Of a stretch of 64,000 nt of DNA, positions 1-12,416 are shown piece after piece. The position numbers and the translations under genes were made by a program. A model generated the notes under the pieces. That model was not told where the DNA came from. It saw only the letters and a program-made list of their open reading frames with translations, and did not search any database. The first letter of the stretch is position 1. Each line of letters begins with the position of its first letter. Location: positions 1,984,001-2,048,000 of the forward strand of contig CP103029.1 of the NCBI GenBank assembly GCA_024752435.1. The letters run 5' to 3'. This DNA is from Allantophomopsis cytisporea (taxonomy: Eukaryota > Ascomycota > Leotiomycetes > Phacidiales > Phacidiaceae).

Positions 1-1961
1 GATGGACTATTACGGATGAAATGGGATGGATAGGCCCTGTGGTCTTGGGCTGGACTTGGGCTTGCCTTGAGCGTGCGTGCTCGGCGCCTGTCACTTTCTT
101 CTTCTTTGTTTAGTTTTTTTTATATCACTGATTGGTTTGTGGGTTTCCTGCATTACCGTTATTGACACCTTTGTGGTTGTTTTTATTGTGGGGTGGGTTT
201 GTGTATATGGTTTGGTTGGTTTGGATATCTCCACTTAAGACAACGTGTGTGAAGGAGGGGAAGGTAGGGAAGGGAAGGGGAGTGTGGAAAGAGATGGGTG
301 AGGGAGATTATGGGGGATTGTGAGTGGTTTGGTGAGGTTGATGATGGGTATGATGAGGAGTGGTAGAGTAGTGTAGTTATATGGCTTTTATGGTTAGCTG
401 GAATGCCCATGATTGATATAATATATCACTATCACTTCTATCATATGCGCAGTTCTTAGTCTTAAGTGATGATTGTTCTACTGCTTGGGTTTGCTGGGTT
501 GGACTTGGAGCTAGATGGGATGGGTGAGGTGAGGGTAGGAGTAGAGGATGGAGAGAGAGATGGCAGTTGTCGTGAGTCTTGATGCGGCAGTAGTTGGTTT
601 CTTGTTAAGTGTAGGCTCTGGAGGTGTAGATGGGTTGTTGAGTAGCTAATTATAATTTACTCTTGCTGTGGTAGGGACTCTTGGTGTTTTTGGATTCTTG
701 TGTCTTGGGTCATATCTTGGATTGAGATTTGTTGCTTTGGGATGAGTTTAGGATTAGGTGTAGGTTATAGGACGGTGATAAAAGGGGTTTCTTCTGATCA
801 GGGGGACTTATGGTGAGGGGGACTTATGATGAGGGGACTTTATGGTGAGGGGGACTTATGGTGAGGGGGACTTATGGTGAGGGGGACTTATGGTGAGGGG
901 GACTTATGGTGAGGGGGACTTATGGTGAGGGGGACTTATGATGAGGGGACTTTATAACAGTGATGGGAATTCCCATGGACTAGGAGACTTGTAGATGGAT
1001 TTGAAAGGCACTCTTCTGGAGCGCTTGAGTGAACCAAGTTGTTGATGAGGTCTTCGAGTATTGAATAGAAACGAGTATTTATAGGATTTCTCATCCCTGT
1101 CTGTGAGGAGTGGCTTCATATGTTCAAGTGTAGAAGTTCTACTTTACTTGACGCTTGTCGTGAGATCTCTTTATTACGAGTTTTCAAATATTCACTTCAA
1201 TCAATATCACAAAGTCATCTTAGATGATATCATACATGGATTTACTGCAGAAACCGCATGAAGTATCTTCGTCGCCGCTTCAACTTAATATCTCATTGAT
1301 GAGATGTCCGACTTTAGTTGCGTTACTATGAAAACCAAATCTGCTTGATCATTTGACTTGATAGTCAACTCACAGGAATATCTCACAACCAACTGTATAC
1401 ATATCGCATTGTTGAAGTGTACCACCTCTGAGGCTCTCCTATTACCATCCCGCTATGTCATAAAAAACCACCCCTGTCCATGACTCGCGTATGACTATTC
1501 AATGCAATACTTTCATCGCTCAACGTTTCTGAAGGCGGCTTATTGAAGATCTGTGAAGCTGAGAATGAGAAAAAATCTAGTTGATTGTAACTAAAATATT
1601 TAATTCCACATCTCCCAACAACAAACCTTTTCCAGCCCATTTTATTGTTCTCGGGATTTCTTGATCTCGGTCGCTTCGGCATCATGACAGCCCAACTTGA
1701 CTTGTGGGCATTTCTATGGTCTAAGTCCCGGAACCATTATTCGTTAAGCCGATTGCCGCCGATGGAGCAGTAAAAAGTTACAGCGGTCATGCATAATTTC
1801 TGCAGCGAAGCTCTCAAAAGAATTACCATCACCAAAACACCAATACACCACTCCCTTTTTCCTTCAATTCCATACATTTACGAATTCTTCTGTCTTTTCT
1901 TGTCTGCATGTTAGAGTTACTTCCATTGTAAACCTGTATTAGACTTCGGAATTTCTACACA
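1..1961. other. Region upstream of CLU1, no gene supported
   Basis: No ORF here has recognisable protein character; the short ones are low complexity. The first 800 bases are GT-rich on the plus strand. A G-rich tandem array sits at 801-954 (listed separately). From about 1000 to 1900 the composition is ordinary. The last 150 bases before 1962 are pyrimidine-rich (runs of T and C around 1850-1920), as expected for a fungal core promoter and 5' leader of CLU1. Confidence 0.6.
801..954. repeat. 16-bp G-rich tandem array
   Basis: About nine to ten head-to-tail copies of a 16-base unit, GGGGGACTTATGGTGA on the plus strand. Two copies carry an ATGATGA variant with a four-G run, near 825-840 and 938-952. 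The copies are nearly identical, and the spacing puts a five-G run every 16 bases. It lies about 1 kb upstream of CLU1, outside any reading frame. Confidence 0.9.
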
Positions 1962-4900
1962 ATGGCTACTGCTACTGAGGATGACGTGAAGACCACCTCT
2001 CCTGGTAAGTTGCATCTCAACAGACAGTAACAAATCTCCGAGCATGATTTGAAGCTGTATGGGAGGGATTTGAACAATCTGGAGAGGATTGAGCTAATGC
2101 AGTTGTTTGTAGAGACCAATGGATCACCTGCGGAAGTCTCTCAGAACGGAGCGGATGGCGAACATGCGACCCCCAGCGGCGAGCCTCAAGAAGGCGAAAT
2201 CGATGCGGATCAGGTCAACGAGAGTACGAATACAAATCAAGGCCAGCGGCCTCTACTTGAGGGCATTCCCAATTGATACTGACGCTTGTTATAGCTATTT
2301 TCTCACTGACCGTCAACCTACCACACAAGCCACATAAGATCCAGATTATGGTAAGCTAACGTTGGTGAAAGTGGTGGATTTCCTCTGATTATGAGGCAGG
2401 TATCTTCACAAGAACAGCTTCACGATGTTCGCCAATCGATTGTCGAGCTTCCAGAAACCTTCCAATATTCCTGCTTCCACCTCGAGCACAACGGCGAGCG
2501 TATCAACGATTTCTCTCAGCTCTCCGACATCAAGGATCTTACCCCAGAATCCGAATTGACCTTGATCGAGGACCCATATACCGAGAAGGAGGCACGGATA
2601 CACTGCGTTCGAGTAAGAGAGCTCATTGGAGCTGCCGGAGACCGAACCGATACCCTACACGGCATTCTCTCGGGAGCTTCCCTTCACGACTCCGTTTCTG
2701 AGTTCCAGCAACAAGATGCTGCAGCACAGGTCAATGGTCCAGCTCATCCAATGATCGAATACGATTTCCAGGCTTCTGGCCACATTTCTACTCTTTTGCC
2801 AGAAGTCCAAGAGGCTCCTCCAAAGACTGTCAAGGCTATCTCTGTTTCACCGTGGAACCCACCTCCATACCACTTGCGCCAAAAAGGTCACCTCATGTAT
2901 TTGCAAGTCACCAACAATGAGGGCGAGCAATTCCAGATCACTTCTCACGTTTCTGGCTTTTACGTAAACAAATCATCAAACGCCAAGTTCGACCCATTCC
3001 CACGTGCGGCACCAAAGGCATACTCTGCTCACTCCCTTCTTGGTCTTATTCAGCAAATCTCCCCATCTTTCGAGGAGTCATTCATCGCCCTCCAACAATA
3101 TAACAACAAGAAGGAGCCTTTGGCCACCTTCCAGATCACCAATGCTACTCCAGCCAGCCCATGGGTTGTGCCAGCATCATCTTCCCCACTCGTTACACAC
3201 CAGTCTGATATCACCCGTACTCAGGAAACCTACCTGATTGCCGGTATTGAGAACACTGAGACTCTCAGAGACTGGAACGAGGAGTTCCAATCGACACGCG
3301 AATTGCCAAGAGAGACCGTCCAGGACAGAGTATTCCGTGAGCGTCTCACATCCAAGTTGTTCGCTGATTACACCGACGCTGCTGCTCGCGGTGCCGTTTT
3401 GGTTGCCAGAGGCGAGGTTGCTCCATTGAACCCAACCGAGGGCAGAGATGCACAGATCTTTGTGTACAACAACGTATTCTTCTCCTTTGGTGCTGACGGT
3501 GTTGGAACTTTCGCTTCTGAGGGTGGTGATGAGGCTGCCAGAATCGCAACTGGCAAGGATGTTATGGGTGTGAGAATGGTTAACCAGCTTGATATTGATG
3601 GTTTGTTCACTCCAGGAACCGTTGTTGTTGACTACCTCGGAAAGCGCATTGTCGGACAGAGTATCGTTCCAGGTATTTTCAAGCAGAGAGATCCAGGAGA
3701 GAACCAGATCGACTACGGTGCCGTCGATGGCAAGGAGGTTATTGCAGCCGATGAGAAGTTCGTTCCAGTCTTCGAGAAGCTCTCCAAGGCTCTCAAGGTA
3801 AAGAAGCATGCGGTATGGGACAAATCTGGTAAGAGATTCGACCTCGAGGGCAGTGTTGAGACCAAGGGTCTTCTCGGTACCGATGGCCGAAAGTACGTTC
3901 TTGATCTTTACAGAATCACCCCTCTCGACATTGCATGGATGGAAGAGTTCGGCACTGCTATCAGCAGCCCGGAGCAAGCTAACGGAGCCACTGAAACTTC
4001 ATACCCACATAGAATGACCGTCCTCAGACCTGAGTTGGTTGAGGCTTACTGGAAGGTTAAGATGCGCAGCTGGGTGAATGCTGAGGTTGAGAAGAAGAAG
4101 GCTGCTAAGGCAGAGAATGCTAAGATTGAGGACAAGAAGCCTTCAGTCGAGGAGGAGAAGAAGGAAGGCGAGGAGAAGGCTGTCGATGCAGCTGAGGCAA
4201 AGAAGGAGGAGGAGCAAGAGAGAATCGACATCTCCGACTTCAACTTCTCCCTGAACCCTGACGCCTTCAGTGGCCAGGAGCCACAGACCGATGTTGAGAA
4301 GGAGGAGCTTGAGAAGGATGAGAAGGAGGTCAAGGAGGCCTGCGAATTCCTTCGCGCAACTGTTCTCCCAGAGTTGGTTCAGGATCTCAAGGAGGGTGAT
4401 GTTGGCTTCCCAATGGATGGCCAGTCTCTCACCAGACTCTTGCACAAGCGCGGTATCAACATCCGTTACCTCGGAAAGCTTGCTACTTTGGCTGAGGGCA
4501 AGAGACTTGAGGCTCTTCGTATCTTGACCATCCAAGAGATGGTTTCCCGTGCCTTCAAGCACATTGCTGGAAAGTACTTGAAGTACTTGCCAATTCCTTT
4601 CACTGGCGCTTGCGTTGCTCATTTGCTTAACTGCTTGTTGGGTGCTGACCTTAACTCTAAGCCTGTTGCGGAAATCGATGAGTCCCTCAAGGCTCTTTAC
4701 TCTGATGCTGATCTCAGCTTCCAGGAGGTTAATCCAGAGTCCCTCCAGAAAGACATTGAGAGCCAGATTCGCCGCAGATACCAGTACACTATTGAGGAGA
4801 CTTGGGTCTCTTCTATCAAGCCTATCCAGCTTCTCCGTGATATTTCCTTGAAGCTCGGTCTTCAGATCGAGGCCAAGGAGTACCACTTCACTGCTGAGTC

Positions 4901-6074
4901 CCGCAAGGCTGCCCCAGCTGCTCCAACTACCAACGGTGCTGTCAAGGAGACCAACACCAACGGTACCTCCACCACCAGCAGCAAGAAGAAGAAGAACAAG
5001 GCTGCTCGTGAGGGATCTCCAGAGTCCAAGCCAAAGGCACCTTCTGCACCAGTCACTTTCCTTGCTGATGACATTCTGAACATTGTTCCAGTTATCAAGG
5101 AAGCCTCGCCAAAGAGCTCTCTTGCTGAGGAAGCTATGGAGGCTGGTCGCATCTCTATCATGCAGGGTCAGAAGAAGCTCGGCCAGGAGTTGCTCCTTGA
5201 GTCTCTCTCCCTTCATGAGCAGATCTACGGTATCCTTCATCCAGAAGTTGCTAGAGTATACAACACTCTGTCCATGCTTTACTACCAGTTGGATGAGAAG
5301 GAGGCTGCTGTTGAGCTTGCTCGCAAGGCTGTCATTGTCTCGGAGCGTACTCTCGGTCTTGATTCCAGCGAAACTCTTCTCAGCTACCTTAACCTTGGTC
5401 TTTTCGGTCACGCAAGCGGTGACACCAAGTTGGCCTTGACTTACATCAAGCACGCATTGCAACTCTGGAAGGTCATTTATGGACCAAACCACCCAGACTC
5501 TATCACCACCATCAACAATGCTGCTGTCATGCTTCAACACCTCAAGTTCTACCATGACTCCCGTCTTTGGTTCGAAGCCTCTCTCTCCATCTGCGAGGGT
5601 GTTTTCGGCAAGCAATCCATCAACGCTGCCACCCTCCTGTTCCAACTCGCACAGGCTCTCGCCCTTGACCAAGACTCCAAGGGTGCTGTTAACCGCATGC
5701 GTGAATCCTACAACATCTTCCTTACTGAGCTCGGCCCAGAAGATAAGAACACCAAGGAGGCCGAGTCCTGGTTGGAGCAACTTACCCAGAACGCTGTCTC
5801 CATCGCCAAGCACGCCAAGGACATTCAAGCCCGTCGTGTACGCGCAGGTGTACGCATCGCACCCCGCGTCACTCTCGGCCAGACCCAGCCACAACCGCAG
5901 GTCGGCCAGACTGCCGAGGCGGCCTCCGGCAGAGACCCAAGAAACAACATGGGCCTTGACTCTAGAAGTATCGATGAGCTCCTCAAGTTCATTGAAGGCA
6001 GCGATGCCAAGACCTCGGCTCCTAAGAAGAGACCTGGTCGCACGAACCCAAAGAAGCGTGGTGGAAAGGCTTGA
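1962..6074 (+). CDS. CLU1: Clustered mitochondria protein CLU1/TIF31
   Basis: Encodes about 1294 aa, the usual length for fungal Clu1. It is a cytosolic protein needed for normal mitochondrial distribution; yeast Tif31 also associates with eIF3 and mRNAs. Deduced exons: 1962-2004, 2113-2223, 2295-2350, 2400-6074. All junctions are GT..AG and in phase; the ATG at 1962 has a good context (ACACAATGG). Order: short acidic N-terminus, CLU-N domain (about residues 60-140, from LTVNLPHKPHKIQIM to ERINDF), central CLU domain (about 390-640, with GLLGTDGRKYVLDLYR near its end), an Ala/Lys/Glu linker, eIF3-p135-like region (about 700-880), Lys-rich linker, TPR repeats (about 1000-1160), and a basic tail ending KKRGGKA. 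The splice into exon 4 restores conserved IQIMVSSQEQ. Codon use is strongly biased, fitting high expression. Confidence 0.96.
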
Positions 6075-6575
6075 ACGACCTCCCTGCTCGAATGAACATG
6101 TGAAATCTGGACACGGGCATTAAAAAGCGGTAGCAATGGGGGCGCAGCTTGGACGGACTGCATTTGTATATTATGGCTGTAACGGCTTATCCAATTTTCT
6201 TTTTCTGTCTCTTATATCTTTTCTACAAACCCCCTTTTTTTCCCTTTTGGTCTATTTCTTTCTCCCTCCCTTTTCCTTTGTCATTTTGCATAGTTGTCTG
6301 TGCATTTTTCCAGGCATCTTATGATTGGTCGGGGCTGGGTCAGGGTTACTTTGTATCAAAACTCCAAAAGCTCCGCTCTATGTTTGGTTGTGGTCATGGT
6401 CGTGGGATGTTGCGATTGTAAAATAGTGACTTCATGTGTGATAATAAAAGTCTCCCTACTTTGTTCATTTCAAACTTGGCTGTTGGGTTCGGACATTCAT
6501 GAAACATGTGACATCTCGATTTCATGCTAAGCTTTTTGGGGAAGTCTGTGACGGTGGAAATGCTTGGTTTTCTTG
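6075..6575. other. Convergent intergenic between CLU1 and the NLR gene
   Basis: Shared 3' flank of two convergent genes. It is T-rich around 6200-6290 and contains AATAAA-like sequence (AATAAAAG near 6441), compatible with CLU1 3' end formation. No further gene is seen. Confidence 0.6.
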
Positions 6576-9500
6576 CTACTCGCCATCTTGGTTATCACCA
6601 TTGTCCTCATCTCTGACACTGTCGTTTGAATGGCCCTCATATTCACCGTCGTCGTCGTCGTCATCATCGTCATCATCGTCATCATCATCATAATCAGAGA
6701 CAAAATCCGTGTCAGTCTCCGAATTTTCGCTGAATTCAACATCAGGGTTTGTTTCGAACCACTCAGTGATTAAGAGCTGTCCGTCGGAGTCGCTTACTGA
6801 GTCGAAAATATCCTTGATCGCCTGTACTCGATCCAATCCTCCAAAAGGACGTTCGTCAAAATCCTGAACCCTTTGCAAGAAGTTCACAATCCTAGAATGC
6901 TTTCTCTTTATAGCAGCCACAACTCCTGCTCGATAAGCTTCTCCCGATTTCTTTATACCAACGCCGTTGTTCAACAACAAACGAATCAAATCTTCAGAGG
7001 GTCTTTTCCACCGGACGAGTTCTCCTAATGCACTTTCGTACTTCTGATTGCCAAGATGTAGGTAGCGATTGACATCCACCCCTGATTTGATCAAAAGCTC
7101 TACTATCTCCTGTTGATCTTCATGGAAATAACCCGAGGCAAAAGTAGCTTGGAGTGGGCTGGCAAAGTGCTTGCTCTCTGCATTAATGTCGGCACCATTT
7201 TCAATCAAAGTCTTCACCACCTCGACTTGCCCATATTTACAAGCTACGACCAACGCGGTCGCATTCGAGATGCTTCGAAGGTCAACATCTGCGCCGGCTT
7301 GGAGAAGCGCCTTTACTGTCGCTATATGTCCCCATTTAGAGGCAGTAATAAGAGCCGTTTCGTGGCCACTACTAACCGCATTGACATCTGCACCAGCTTG
7401 AAGGAGCACCTCTACCATTGCTGTTTGTCCCTCCCATTCAGAGGCAGCAATGAGAGCTGTCATATCTTCGCCACCAACTGCATTGACATCTGCACCGGCT
7501 CGAAGGAGCATCTCTATTATTGATATATCCCCTAGCAGATCAGAGGCAGTAGAGGCAGTAGAGGCAGCAATGAGAGCTGTCATATCGTTGCCACCAACTG
7601 CATTGACGTCTGCACCGGCTCGAAGGAGCATCTCTATTATTGATATATCCCCTAGCAGATCAAAGGCAGCAATTGCAGCAATGAGAGCTGTTCCATATTC
7701 ACCGCTGACCGCGTTGATATCTGCACCAGCTTGAAGTAGTACCTCTACTATCGGCAGCTGTCCCCTAAAAGAGGCAGCAATAAGAGCTGTCCCATAGTCA
7801 CCACCAACCGCATTGACGTCTGCACCAGCTCGAAGGAGCACCTCAACTTTCTCTCTTTGTCCCCAAGTAGAGGCAGTACCAAGAGCTGTCCCATAATCAC
7901 CACCAACTGCGTTAATGTCTGCACCAGCTCGAAGGAGCAACTCTACTATCGCTACATTTCCCCATTTACAGGTAGCAATAAGAGCTGTCTTATAGTCCCC
8001 ACTAAACTGGTTGACGCTGGCATCAGCATGAAGGAGTACTTCCACTGTCGCTGTATGTCCCCATTCAGATGCAGCGATAAGAGCTGTCCCAAAGTCACCA
8101 CAAACCGTGTGGATGTCTGCACCGGCTCGAAGGAGCACTTCCACTATAGTTGTATGTCCTTTACAAGAGGCAGCAATGAGAGCTGTTCCATATTCACCGC
8201 TGACCGCGTTGACATCTGCACCAGCTTGAAGTAGTACCTCTACTATCGTTGTATGTCCCTTAAAAGAGGCAGCAATAAGAGCTGTCCCATAGTCACCACT
8301 AACCGCATTGACGTCTGCACCAGCTTGAAGAAGTGCCTCTACTATTTCTGTATGTCCTCTATAAGAGGTAGCTTGTAGCGAAAATCCTAAGGAGCCAAGA
8401 AGCTCGTCAGATGTATCGTTAGATGTGTTGTTAGATGTATGTTCATCTATACCATCCTGGATAAGAGATTTTGAAACATGATATAGGCCAAAGTATGAGG
8501 CGTAGTACAGTGGAGATGGCAGTCCTCGAGGATCGAATGGGTCTTCAGGCCTGTTTCTGTGTAAGAGAATCCATATTCCTAACATATTCCTGTCCTTGAG
8601 TAACTTTATTGCTTCGTTGTTCAAATACGAAGCTTGACTTTCCTCTACAGTCCGATAGTGTTCTGACCAGAAGTCGGCTGCATATTTTGCTAGTGGCCGG
8701 GCAACCTTAACCTCCTTGATGTCCTTGTTGAATTCAAATTCCTGCAGGCTGAAAAGATATTTCATACTTGTAGTAGCGATCTCTTTATGACATTCGCTGC
8801 TTCTAATATTCCAGTTTTCATGGGCCCGGTCTGATAAGAAGTATTCTTGAACTGAGAAATGTGCAAGACGGAGTACTAGTATTGAGGTCTCTGTGTAGTC
8901 TTCATACGAGGTATGCTCTTGAATCGACACTAGGGTACCAAGGTATGCCAGAATGTCTTTAGGATCATTCAATCGTTGATCAACATTGAATGTAGCATCC
9001 GCAGATAGCCCAATGGTGAGAATTTCTGCAGCTTCTAAAAGAGCCAGAGGCCGTTTCGCAAATACAAGCCATTGGAATATTCGAAGTGCAAAAGTCTTGA
9101 AACGATCATCAATTCCATTGAGTGCACGCCGGTATGTGTCATCGAGTGTAGCAGGCAGATTCCCAAGTGCATGCTTGAGTTCTTTCTGTGTTAAACACTG
9201 CTCTAATGCATCAAGCTGACAGACTACCCATCGAAACCTGGCGAGTTTAGTATATGTCTATAACATGTGATGAAGTTCCTTACATGCCAGAGGCCTTTTC
9301 TACCAATATGTTCTGGATGCTCTCCTTAATATCTTGCTGTGCCCTCTGAAGCCGCGGTCGACTCTCAAGCTGCTCTCTAACGTAAACCTCGATATCGGAC
9401 CCATTGATATCACTCAGTATGATTGTTGTGGCTTTGAGTGTCTCCATATGCAGCATAATGTCCTGCTCAGGGCGACTTGCGATGTATATACGGAGATTAG

Positions 9501-11722
9501 AATGGGTTTTTCGCAGATTTCCTATAAAAGCCAATACATCTGTGGCTTCCTTACACTCATCTAGGGCGTCCAAAATGACGAACACGAGCTTCGAGTCTTC
9601 TTTAGAATATTCATTGAGAACAGAATGAATGGTCTCCTTCAATCCTGCGGTATCGGGAGTTTGTTGACCGTATTTGCATTATGTATATAGGCTTCTCAGG
9701 CTTGCTGACATTCGAGTTCTTGCTTTGGAGAGCTGCTCGAGAAGGGAAAGCAGGATGCCGCGGAGTGTCTGCTTTTCACTATCGTTGAAATCGAAGAAGT
9801 AGTAAGCCATGACAAGCCGAGCATCTTTGTCGACATAATCGATGACAGTTGAGCTTTACATAGGAGTTAGTAAATCAAATTGACTCTAGTGATTCCAGCT
9901 CAATACCTAATGATCGTCTTTCCAGCGCCCGCTGACAAGAATTAGCATGTGTTTAGAATCAAAGATCTGTATTCTGCTTACGGATTCCATAAACCCACAG
10001 AAGGCCTCCATCAGATTCCCATTCTTTGAATTCCTCCTTAGTAAATACCCATTCTCCAGTGTCTGCTTTGCGCGCCTCACGTGCTCTGCGAAAATTGACC
10101 TTGGGATTAGGCGACGACAACCAGGAGAAAATTTTGTTTTCCAATTCATCTGATGTTCTATTAACCTACACCCAGACGACTACATGGGTCTAAAATATCC
10201 TACCTTCTTCTGTTGACCTATACTTGCTCATCTCGAACTCCCTAGAACGATGCACAATCTTTTCGAGGGAAGTTAGCACCCTATGGTAATCATCGTCATT
10301 GTTGCTGAATTTCACTAGATCTGAATGGTCTCGATTGATAGGCAAAACATTGTGTGTCTGTTCTTGTTGTGACCGCCCATGAGTAGCAGAGTCTCTATCA
10401 ACAAGTATTGTCTTGGGTCCGCCCATCTTCCACACTCCTGTCGCCTAGAGCAAGGATTAGAATCATATGAAGAGTCTTTAATTGAGGGGCCGTAGCATAC
10501 CAGATCTCGCATCGCAGTTGGTGATGTTTTGGTTTCATAGAAACAAATGATCTCAGAATCTTTGAACGGGAATGCTTCTGCAAACTCGTTGCTTTGACCA
10601 CGAAGCAGCTGTGTGCTCCTTTCAAGCGAATTCAAAAGTGTCATATTTGGCTGACCTTCAACCATAGGTCTAAGGGATTCGATGTCCATTCCACGGTTCG
10701 GAACGCCGATGAATAAGATGCCACAGATGGACCTTAGAGTCATCTGTTCACCGTTCGGATCTTTATGCATCTGGATTATGGCCTTATATAAGTTAGATTT
10801 ATAATCGTAGTGCATGGGAAGTTGCAGCATACCTCCTTAACCACCAGACCTCCCAGACTGTGCGCAATGAGAACGAGTGGCTTTGGAACCTTCCTGTGCA
10901 ACAGTATTTCTTGGAGATCCTGTCGGAAAGTCCTTGAGAGGTCATCCAGCTCTTGAAAGCTTTCACTTCCAGAAAGATGAGAATCATACCCATAAGTGAA
11001 AATCCGAGCAATTTTGAGATCATACGGTAGAGAATCACGAAGCCACATATAATTCTCTCCCCGCTCTTTGAAAGAGCCAAACGCATGGCCGCCTAAGCCA
11101 GAAACAGCAATAATACTGATATACTGTCAGTAAAATGGTTTGTCGTATGATCGAAATATGCTACAAACTCTACTTGGTGCTCATCCTCCTTTGGACAATA
11201 CAGGGTAGTCAAACCCAAAAATTTATCCTCAATCGTCAAATAGTATGGCCGCGAGTCTTGTAGCTCATTATCGGTATCCTTGAAGTCAACTTTATCTCGG
11301 TGACTTTTGAGCAATACTGAAGGCTCATGAAAGAAGGAGACAGTAGCTACACACGTTCGACCATCAGGAGCCTCGGCCAGCGACCCTATTTTGATGCTTT
11401 TGTGGCTATCATCATCATGGAGCATGTAATTTTGTTTGAGAAGATTCTCAAGCTTTATAGATGTTATAGTGAGTGGCAGCCCTCGGACTCTATAGGTCTT
11501 TTCGAATGGCCGCTCGGTTTTGCTGGGCGGCGCAGGCGGTAACGCAGGCGGATGCTTCTTGAATTGAAAGAGGAAGACCCCTCGAAAGTACCACAGACTT
11601 GCAAAACACAATAGAGCACATATTAGACAGGTTGCTTGATCTATCATGACTATGGGCATGATACTGAATGGGATTCGAGGCAAGGCTGAGACGTCTTGGT
11701 TAAGATTCGGTATGTTGTTCAT
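6576..11722 (-). CDS. SesB-like hydrolase / NACHT / ankyrin NLR-type protein, interrupted by an in-frame stop
   Basis: Deduced exons (minus strand): 11722-11169, 11115-10833, 10782-10501, 10444-10204, 10149-9982, 9931-9907, 9853-9284, 9237-6576; every junction is GT..AG and in phase, giving 1594 codons if the stop at codon 576 is ignored. Order: hydrophobic segment (about 24-50), a domain starting YRVRGLPL (about 60-170), alpha/beta-hydrolase of the SesB/lipase type (about 185-400; SGLGGHAFGSF, nucleophile motif AHSLGG), TILVDRDSAT linker, NACHT ATPase with Walker A GIPGAGKTII (about 508) and Walker B FVILDALDEC (about 610), then roughly 14 ankyrin repeats (about 945-1490), and an acidic tail with a run of 14 Asp. 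Family members act as intracellular sensors in heterokaryon incompatibility and non-self response; that role is inferred here. The TAA at 9679-9681 would truncate the product before Walker B, so it may be a pseudogene or a null allele. Confidence 0.88.
6647..6693 (-). repeat. GAT/GAC trinucleotide run coding poly-Asp
   Basis: Imperfect (GTC/ATC)n on the plus strand, read as an aspartate run near the C-terminus of the NLR gene. It is a length-variable microsatellite inside a coding frame. Confidence 0.85.
6980..8400 (-). repeat. Tandem ankyrin-repeat coding array
   Basis: Around 14 consecutive repeat units, mostly 33 residues (99 nt), share the core GTALIAAS...VEVLLQAGADVNAVSGDY. Several units are almost identical at DNA level. 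Two units (about 7440-7560 and 7560-7680) share a longer insertion reading LLGDISIIEMLLRAGADVNA, which indicates a recent unit duplication. Outer units near 7000-7250 and 8350-8530 have diverged more. Confidence 0.9.
9679..9681 (-). other. In-frame TAA stop inside the NACHT exon
   Basis: Reading the minus strand from Walker A through 9853-9284, the frame runs LRSLYT, stop, CKYGQQTPDT and continues open through Walker B. Residues on both sides match the conserved linker of this family, so the reading frame is right. The only obvious GT..AG pair spanning it (GTCAGC near 9710 to GCAG near 9646) is 65 nt long and shifts the frame into stops. Confidence 0.85.
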
Positions 11723-12416
11723 TGCTCAATTATTTGCAATAGGGTTAGTTGAATGAAGATAAAATATCGTCAAAGAGTATCATTTGAGATAGGCTGTGTA
11801 ATTGGGATTATCGACGCTCGAAAAGATCCTGCTGTGGCTTGATGCATCCCACGTTCAAGATCAACTCAGCGTTCGCCCCCAATTTTTGAGGGACTTCTCC
11901 ACCAATCATAACAAACAGACATGGGTGCATAGGTGGATATTTGCGTATATAGTTTGATCGATTCCGACACAATACAGAGATGTCGCCTAATTCAAGATCA
12001 TAATTTCTGCAGGCCTTTCATTAACAGTACTACTCACTGTACTTGAAGATGACTTTGCTATGCCAAACCTGCGTACTTACCAACATCATTAGGTTACCTC
12101 GAGTCCTATGGCCCTGAGAGCCAAGGGTTTCGACGAGATATCCTGCATAGGTATAGCTATATATTCCTCGCAAAGAGGCAGGAAGATATCTTCTAAGGGC
12201 ATATACAATATGTAACCGTTGCAAATCTTCTCAATCAAAACATTTAGACAGAAGCACGGCCTTGCAAAACAATTGATTCAGGCTCAGCTAAAAAATCTGT
12301 AAATCACAATACAGGGATAAAATGATCCAATTCTCAAGAAAGCAAAGCAAAACAACGTGTTATGGTATCTCCCACTCACCAACGCCAAATGACCCGCTTA
12401 GCAACAACAATCAACC
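11723..12416. other. Promoter side of the NLR gene and 3' flank of the ING gene
   Basis: About 690 bases between two minus-strand genes. The composition is mildly AT-rich, with no repeats of note and only two ORFs of 64-73 codons lacking protein character. It should hold the NLR promoter and the end of the ING/PHD transcript. Confidence 0.5.

Noticed and set aside
3177..3977. 266-codon ORF antisense to CLU1
   Set aside because: Same codon-bias shadow; no independent protein character.
4143..5894. 583-codon ORF antisense to CLU1
   Set aside because: It lies opposite strongly codon-biased CLU1 sequence, where rarely used codons leave few antisense stops. Its translation is Leu/Ser/Val-rich without family features.
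11116..11173. Alternative splice of NLR exon 1 (donor 11173, acceptor 11124)
   Set aside because: In phase, but it yields HQYISIIAVSG, whereas donor 11168 with acceptor 11116 gives HQVDIIAVSGLGG, which matches the family.
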